NCBI GenBank assembly: GCA_964575455.1
Contig: CAZNRX010000090.1
Span: 1 to 15,894, forward strand
Direction: 5' to 3'
Source of the DNA: SKLM01 sp964575455
GTDB lineage: Bacteria > Chloroflexota > Anaerolineae > B4-G1
DNA length: 15,894 bases
Shown: positions 11,876-15,894 of the stretch, in pieces
Numbering within the stretch: position 1 is the stretch's first letter
Layout: each line of letters starts with the position of its first letter
Position numbers and translations under genes: made by a program
The notes under the pieces: generated by a model
What the model was told of the DNA's origin: nothing
Databases searched by the model: none
What the model saw: the letters and a program-made list of their open reading frames with translations, nothing else

Positions 11876-13051
11876 TCATAGAGCCTCCATCAGGTCTCTT
11901 GCGACGTTCCGATACTGTCGAACCACGAGATTGTCGAGGTCCATCAAGACCATCGGAGACTGTTGATTGGCCGACTGGAACGCCAGCTCGGGAGCCGGGG
12001 GGATCATGCCGATGAGCTTGTGCTTCAACCGCTCCTCAACCGTCTCCTTGGTGAAGGAGGTCGCGGAGCGGTTTCTCTTGATCAGGGCCAGGCTGATCTT
12101 GTGCCTGGGGATGTTGAGCGATTGATTCATCGCGGTCAGGAGCTTCTCTGCCAGGGTCAGGGCGATGTTGTCTGGCTCTATGGTCACCACGACGTGACGA
12201 CAGCGGGAGAGGATACGCCGATTGACCTTGTCCAAACCGACCCCCAGGTCGAGGAGCAGGTAGCTGGCTGCGGCTCCAAGGTGGCGGACGATGGCGTCAG
12301 CGTGATCCGGCGATATCGACGCGCCGGTGCCGATAGGATCGGTTCGACTGCCAAGGACGAGGAGGCCGGATTGATGCTCATCCAGTTGCGCCTCTATGAA
12401 CCCTGCCTCGATCTGGCCTATTGGCTTATCGAGCACGGTTCCGAGCCCATTCCGCTCGGGCAGGCCGAGCAGGAAGCACGCGATGGCCATACCGGACTGC
12501 ATCTCCGCCAGCATGACTCTCTTGTCTCCGGCGAGCTGCTCCTCCTCGTCTTGGGAGATCTCCCCGCTTGCCAAGGCGATGGCCGCGTTGACGGCGAGGG
12601 TGGTGGTGCCCACACCGCCCTTTGAGCCCAGGAACCCGATGACGTTTGGCGCGGTGGGCTTCTCCACAGGTTGACCGCGTGTGGAGCGAAGCAAGAGGGC
12701 CTCCACGCGCGAGACCAGCTCCTGGGGGTGGATGGGCTTGGTCAAGTAGTCGTCAGCGCCCGCATCGAAACCGGCTACCTTGTCCTGCACCTCCGTCTTG
12801 GCGCTGAACATCAGGATGGGCACGTCAGCTGTCTCTGGATCAGTTCGGAGGCGGCGGCTGACTTCGTACCCATTGATGTCCGGCATCATGATATCGAGGA
12901 CGATCAGATCGGGGGCCTCCGATCTGGCCTTCTCCAGGGCCTTCTCGCCCGTTCGAGCGGCGATGATGTCGTAACCCCTGCGATCCAGGACGAGACCAAC
13001 CAGCTTCACGGTCTTGAGGTCGTCGTCTACGACCAGAATCTTCTTTGTCAT
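11876..13051 (-). CDS. Response regulator receiver fused to a ParA/MinD-like ATPase domain (CpaE/TadZ-like)
   Basis: 391 residues. The N-terminal receiver (about 3-122) is intact: acidic pair Asp10/Asp11, phospho-acceptor Asp53 (VLDIMMPDINGYEV), Ser83 and Lys105 (TKP). After a short linker comes a ParA/MinD-fold domain with deviant Walker A FLGSKGGVGTTTLAVNAA (140-157), keeping the signature Lys144 but with Thr in place of the usual P-loop Lys, as seen in CpaE/TadZ proteins. A Walker-B-like strand LLLDLGVGLD follows. CpaE/TadZ proteins place Tad pilus machinery at cell poles and chromosome-type ParA relatives place other cargo; no pilus gene is in the window. ATG 13051 has GAGGA just upstream. 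A promoter at 13178-13206 precedes it. The sirtuin follows at 28 bases. Phosphorylation probably regulates ATPase or localisation, an inference from domain order. Confidence 0.93.
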   Translation of the reverse strand: MTKKILVVDDDLKTVKLVGLVLDRRGYDIIAARTGEKALEKARSEAPDLIVLDIMMPDINGYEVSRRLRTDPETADVPILMFSAKTEVQDKVAGFDAGADDYLTKPIHPQELVSRVEALLLRSTRGQPVEKPTAPNVIGFLGSKGGVGTTTLAVNAAIALASGEISQDEEEQLAGDKRVMLAEMQSGMAIACFLLGLPERNGLGTVLDKPIGQIEAGFIEAQLDEHQSGLLVLGSRTDPIGTGASISPDHADAIVRHLGAAASYLLLDLGVGLDKVNRRILSRCRHVVVTIEPDNIALTLAEKLLTAMNQSLNIPRHKISLALIKRNRSATSFTKETVEERLKHKLIGMIPPAPELAFQSANQQSPMVLMDLDNLVVRQYRNVARDLMEAL

Positions 13052-13177
13052 GTGTCCTCAGCCCCAGTTGTCTCCGGCCTAGAGACTGCTCCAGCGCGTG
13101 GAAGGGTTGCTTTGATGTGTTCTAGGCGTTGTTCGGTATGCCTTCTCAGGAGATCACGTGGGAAGGCCCCCAATCTT

Positions 13178-13206
13178 ACTGTAGCATGAATGGGCGGCTT
13201 TGGCAA
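13178..13206 (-). promoter_or_regulatory. Candidate promoter of the receiver-ParA/sirtuin operon
   Basis: TTGCCA (13206-13201, five of six), a 17-base spacer and TACAGT (13183-13178, four of six) on the minus strand. The TTGC of the -35 is the end of a 16-bp motif repeated at the YfhO promoter. The leader to the ATG is about 120 bases. Confidence 0.5.
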
Positions 13207-13247
13207 GGTGGGGTTGGCAGGTTTGCAGGTGGGCAAGTTTGCAGGTC
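13202..13247 (+). repeat. 8-bp period degenerate tandem repeat (KGCARGTK)
   Basis: GGCAAGGT, a six-base interruption, then GGCAGGTT, TGCAGGTG, GGCAAGTT and TGCAGGTC in direct succession. Low-complexity arrays of this kind are common between genes in Chloroflexota. The first part, GCAAGGTGGGGTTGGC (13203-13218), recurs at 15770-15785. Confidence 0.7.
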
Positions 13248-13291
13248 CGAGACGGCTCCCGGGTCGTGGATCCAGAGGGGCATGAGGGGTG

Positions 13292-15616
13292 CTATGTCGG
13301 GTTCGCGGTGCGGCGGATTTGGCGTATGGCGGCTGCGGTGACGGCGAGCCAGGTTGCGATGGTGAGGGCCAGGCCGAGGTGCCAGGTGCGGGGGGCGAAG
13401 CGCATCTCGACGGCGTGCTCGCCGGCCGGGACCTGCACGGCTCGGAAGGTGTAGTTAGCGCGCAGGAGCGGGGTGGGCCTTCCGTCGAGCGTTGCCCGCC
13501 AGCCGGGATAGTAGACATCGCTGAGCACCAGCCAGCCACTCACCGGGCTCTCCACCCTGAGCTCGACGTCGTTCAGGCCATAGCGCACAAACTCGATGTG
13601 GGAGGGCTCTGGCGCCTGCGCCGTCTGCGGTGACAGCGGCGCCACGTCCTGCTCCAGGACGACGGTTTGGGTGGGGCTGAAGGAGGGGGCGTGGATCGCC
13701 TGCCAGGCCTCCTCGTGGTCGGATACCAGCTGTCGCTCCGTCACGAAGAGGGCGCGGGGCAAGGCCGCCGTGTTCAGGTAGACGTCGATCTGCGAGGTGG
13801 CGTGGACCGGCACCAGACGCTCGTCCCCGGGCGGGTCCTCCTTCCCGGCCAGCACGTACTTCGCCCCGAGCAGGTTATAGAGGAGAGACCCGCGCTCGCC
13901 CACGGCCCAGCGGTAGGCCTGATAGGGGGCCAGTCCGAGGGGGTTGTAGAGGCCGCCGATGTCGTAGAGCCCGTGAATCAGCGCCGCGTCCGGCTGCCAG
14001 GCCGGCGCGCTCCCCTCGATGCGGAAGGGCGACGTGTCCCTTTCCAGGAAGGCGACCACCTCGGGGTGGTGGAACCCCGCGGTGGGATCGTGGGGTTCGA
14101 TCTCCAGCGTCGAGCCCAGGCCGATGAGGTCGACCGCCAGGAGGAGGGGAAACAACCACTCCGCCCAGGGGCGCCCGGTCAGCCGGGGGGTGAGCGCGAT
14201 CAGCGCCCCGCTCAGCGTCAGCAGGACGGCGGCGATCACCAGGCTTCGTGTGGCCTGTGCCATCCGGCCTGGAGGCGGCAGGGAGCGGGCCTGGGGAAGA
14301 CCGATGGCGACGAGGAGCAGGGCTGCGGCAGCGGCGCCCAGTGCCACCCAGGTCCGGTACGACCCGCGCGATGCTCGTCGCTCCATCAGCTGATGGAGCC
14401 CGTAGGCCGCCATCACGGCCAGCCCCAGGTCGGCCAGGAAAATCAGCCTGGCCGGCGCCCGGATCTTGTCGAAGGTGGGGACGAAGCGGTAGGGCAGGCG
14501 GTAGAGGGGGGTGTGGCGCCCCATGGCGAGGAGGAAGGCGAGGGGAATCAGGAGCGTGAAGGTGGCGAATGGGACACAGCTGGACGGCTCCCTCTGCCTC
14601 TCTTGTGACGACCTCGACCGGGTGGCGGGGGACGTGAGACGGGCGACGAAGAGCCCGACGCCGAGGGCCGCCAGAACCAGGGTGACGACGCCGGCGTAGC
14701 CCACCTCGACGCGCTCCCAGGGGGCCCAGAAGTTGGCCGGCCCGCGGCCATAGAAGCCGGGCGCGATCAGGCCGATGAGGGCGCGCGGCGGGAGCGAGTA
14801 GCGGGTGGCGTCCTGGTAGGGGAGGTGGCCCCGCCCGCTGTGGCCCGCCAGCTGCCAGGCCGGCAGGAGCATCAGCGCCGCGCCCCCCAGGCTCACCGCG
14901 CCGATGAGAAGGGTGAGCCCAAGGTTCTGCCCCACGCGTCGCCAGCGGCGGTCCCCGGCGTCGGCGGCGACGATGCCCAAGATGTGAGAGACAACATAGA
15001 GGGCCAAGGCCAGGGCGAGGAAGAGCAGCATCTGGGCGTGGCCCGCGAGCGCGGCGACGGCCACCGTGGCGCCGGCTGCCGCGGCCCAGAACGGGCTTCG
15101 CTTGACCAGCGCCCGGCGGGTGGCCCAGAGCGTGATGGGCAGCCAGGCCGCGGTGGCGTTCAGATTGAGGTTGCCGATGTGGGTGATGAAGAGGTCGGAG
15201 AGGGCGAAGGCCAGAGCGCCCAGCACGGCGGCCGATCGACGGAGCCGCAGGCTGCGGAGGAGGACGAAGGTGCCCGCCGCGGCGAGCCAGATGTGAAAGA
15301 TCACCAGCCCCTCCATCGCCTGGTACGAAGGGGGGCCGAGGAGGGCGAAGACGATCAGGTTGACGGGGTAGAAGAGGCCGGACTGGTTGTCGGCGACGAA
15401 GGGCGCGCCGCTGTGGAGGTGGGGGTTCCAGAGGGGGACGGTGCCCGAGCGGAGGCTGCGGGCGGCGAAACGGTACATGGGCCAGAGGAAGGAGACCAGA
15501 TCGCCTCCGCCGCGGGGTATCCAGGCGTTGGTGAGGATGAGGGGCCAGAAGAAGGCGACGACGGCCAGCGTGAGGAGCGCCAGCGCGGCCAAGTCGCGCG
15601 CTCGCTCAGTGCGCAT
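13292..15616 (-). CDS. YfhO-family multipass membrane protein (GT-C-like glycosyltransferase candidate)
   Basis: 774 residues with about a dozen hydrophobic segments, the first at about 9-29. The N-terminal exterior loop has the family signature GGDLVSFLWPMYRFAARSL, SGTVPLWNPHLHSG and NQSGLFYPVN (about residues 36-85), with Asp39 in the place of the metal-binding acidic residue of GT-C enzymes. The C-terminal part has the soluble beta domain with VLSDVYYPGWRATLDG and VQVPAGEHAVEMRF, then a last membrane helix. In Firmicutes YfhO glycosylates lipoteichoic acid; in this kind of organism the substrate is unknown, presumably a polyprenyl-linked sugar added to surface glycans or proteins. Start: ATG 15616 (MRTERARD). 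The frame also allows TTG 15649, but neither has a good ribosome site and 15616 places the first helix normally. It is a single gene with its own promoter, not clearly tied to the sugar operon at the other end. Confidence 0.92.
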   Translation of the reverse strand: MRTERARDLAALALLTLAVVAFFWPLILTNAWIPRGGGDLVSFLWPMYRFAARSLRSGTVPLWNPHLHSGAPFVADNQSGLFYPVNLIVFALLGPPSYQAMEGLVIFHIWLAAAGTFVLLRSLRLRRSAAVLGALAFALSDLFITHIGNLNLNATAAWLPITLWATRRALVKRSPFWAAAAGATVAVAALAGHAQMLLFLALALALYVVSHILGIVAADAGDRRWRRVGQNLGLTLLIGAVSLGGAALMLLPAWQLAGHSGRGHLPYQDATRYSLPPRALIGLIAPGFYGRGPANFWAPWERVEVGYAGVVTLVLAALGVGLFVARLTSPATRSRSSQERQREPSSCVPFATFTLLIPLAFLLAMGRHTPLYRLPYRFVPTFDKIRAPARLIFLADLGLAVMAAYGLHQLMERRASRGSYRTWVALGAAAAALLLVAIGLPQARSLPPPGRMAQATRSLVIAAVLLTLSGALIALTPRLTGRPWAEWLFPLLLAVDLIGLGSTLEIEPHDPTAGFHHPEVVAFLERDTSPFRIEGSAPAWQPDAALIHGLYDIGGLYNPLGLAPYQAYRWAVGERGSLLYNLLGAKYVLAGKEDPPGDERLVPVHATSQIDVYLNTAALPRALFVTERQLVSDHEEAWQAIHAPSFSPTQTVVLEQDVAPLSPQTAQAPEPSHIEFVRYGLNDVELRVESPVSGWLVLSDVYYPGWRATLDGRPTPLLRANYTFRAVQVPAGEHAVEMRFAPRTWHLGLALTIATWLAVTAAAIRQIRRTANPT

Positions 15617-15744
15617 GGGGGGATCGCAGCGGCGGCAGGAGGGCGGCAAGGATGGGCCAGGTGAACCTTGGGGAGGCGGCCGTAGGGTGGTGAGATGGTT
15701 TCATGGTGGAAAGACCCCGCTTTGCTCGGAACGGTACGGGTGCG

Positions 15745-15773
15745 ATTCTACTGCATGTCCACGGCGCCTGCAA
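15745..15773 (-). promoter_or_regulatory. Candidate promoter of the YfhO-type gene
   Basis: TTGCAG (15773-15768, three of six), a 17-base spacer and TAGAAT (15750-15745, five of six) on the minus strand. The -35 shares its TTGC with the end of the 16-bp repeat at 15770-15785. The leader to ATG 15616 would be about 120 bases. Confidence 0.45.
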
Positions 15774-15785
15774 GTTGGGGTTGGC
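15770..15785 (+). repeat. 16-bp direct repeat shared with 13203-13218
   Basis: GCAAGTTGGGGTTGGC here and GCAAGGTGGGGTTGGC at 13203-13218 differ at one position. The two copies flank the YfhO-type gene in the same orientation, about 2.57 kb apart. Confidence 0.7.
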
Positions 15786-15809
15786 GTGGGCGGGCAATTG
15801 GGGTATGAT
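15781..15809 (+). promoter_or_regulatory. Candidate plus-strand promoter reading out of the window
   Basis: TTGGCG (15781-15786, four of six), a 17-base spacer and TATGAT (15804-15809, five of six). Transcription would start near 15816. The remaining about 79 bases have no ribosome site plus start, so they are probably leader of a gene beyond the window. Confidence 0.45.
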
Positions 15810-15894
15810 TTGGGAAAATGACAAAGCTCTCTCTGCTGGGCCAGCGATAACGAGCAGCGGAAGGTCGAAAGCTCTGGGGCAGAAGTCAGTCGAG

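Larger units (their letters stand above)
13052..13291. other. Intergenic region upstream of the receiver-ParA gene
   Basis: 240 bases with a minus-strand promoter (13178-13206) and an 8-bp period repeat (13202-13247). No gene is apparent; the long minus-strand frame here is Pro/Cys-rich repeat translation. No clear terminator is seen after the YfhO-type gene. Confidence 0.6.
15617..15894. other. Intergenic region at the right end with back-to-back promoters
   Basis: 278 bases without a convincing gene. It holds the YfhO promoter (minus) and a plus-strand promoter reading out of the window. Minus-strand ORFs of 32 codons (ATG 15704) and 72 codons (ATG 15824), both ending at 15606, overlap the YfhO start but have no ribosome site. 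A plus-strand frame from ATG 15805 is open to the window end, but that ATG lies in the -10 box. Confidence 0.6.

Noticed and set aside
13203..15785. The 16-bp direct repeats as ends of a transposon carrying the YfhO gene
   Set aside because: No transposase, no terminal inverted repeats, and both copies fit promoters and low-complexity repeat arrays better.
15606..15824. Minus-strand 72-codon ORF overlapping the YfhO start, including a 32-codon version from ATG 15704 with a hydrophobic tail
   Set aside because: No ribosome site, it crosses the promoter region, and the hydrophobic part is the GC-rich YfhO leader read in another frame. A regulatory upstream ORF is possible but unsupported.

Overview
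The window is GC-rich (estimated by eye, not counted, at over 60% in most genes) and carries no rRNA, tRNA, integrase or complete insertion sequence. The gene mix suggests a chromosomal segment of a Chloroflexota (Anaerolineae-like) bacterium: YfhO-type membrane protein, a PA14-domain remnant after a Pro-Thr linker, a receiver-ParA (CpaE/TadZ-like) fusion, orphan HdrA-type flavoproteins, and intergenic 7-8 bp tandem repeats plus 'CACAGAG' inverted repeats. This is an inference from composition and gene content. No marker gene settles it.

Layout. (1) 1-5073, minus strand: a nucleotide-sugar operon. Read 5' to 3' it encodes a hexapeptide N-acetyltransferase, a PLP aminotransferase, a Gfo/Idh/MocA 3-dehydrogenase, a UDP-N-acetylhexosamine 6-dehydrogenase, a small AT-richer unknown gene and a family-2 glycosyltransferase cut by the window edge. 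The four enzymes together would turn UDP-GlcNAc into a UDP-2,3-diacetamido-2,3-dideoxy-uronic acid, a sugar donor for surface glycans. Large imperfect hairpins of the CACAGAG type sit on both sides of the Gfo/Idh gene. (2) 5074-5470: a divergent control region with two strong hairpins and a near-consensus minus-strand promoter. (3) 5471-8762, plus strand: a small unknown ORF and two HdrA-type iron-sulfur flavoproteins whose ferredoxin modules are complementary, closed by a clear hairpin terminator. No HdrB, HdrC or MvhD partner is present. (4) 8937-9380, plus strand: a single-domain response regulator lacking the conserved Thr/Ser and Lys of the switch. (5) 9415-9852, minus strand: a start-less PA14-domain remnant. 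(6) 10213-10986, plus strand: a membrane-anchored cyclophilin with a structured leader. (7) 11086-13051, minus strand: a receiver-ParA fusion followed closely by a sirtuin. (8) 13292-15616, minus strand: a YfhO-family multipass membrane protein.

The most interesting points are the split HdrA pair without its usual partners, the degenerate receiver, the receiver-ParA/sirtuin pairing, and a 16-bp repeat occupying the same position relative to the -35 box in two minus-strand promoters (those of yfhO-like and receiver-ParA genes). Promoters and RNA structures were found by eye and are hypotheses.
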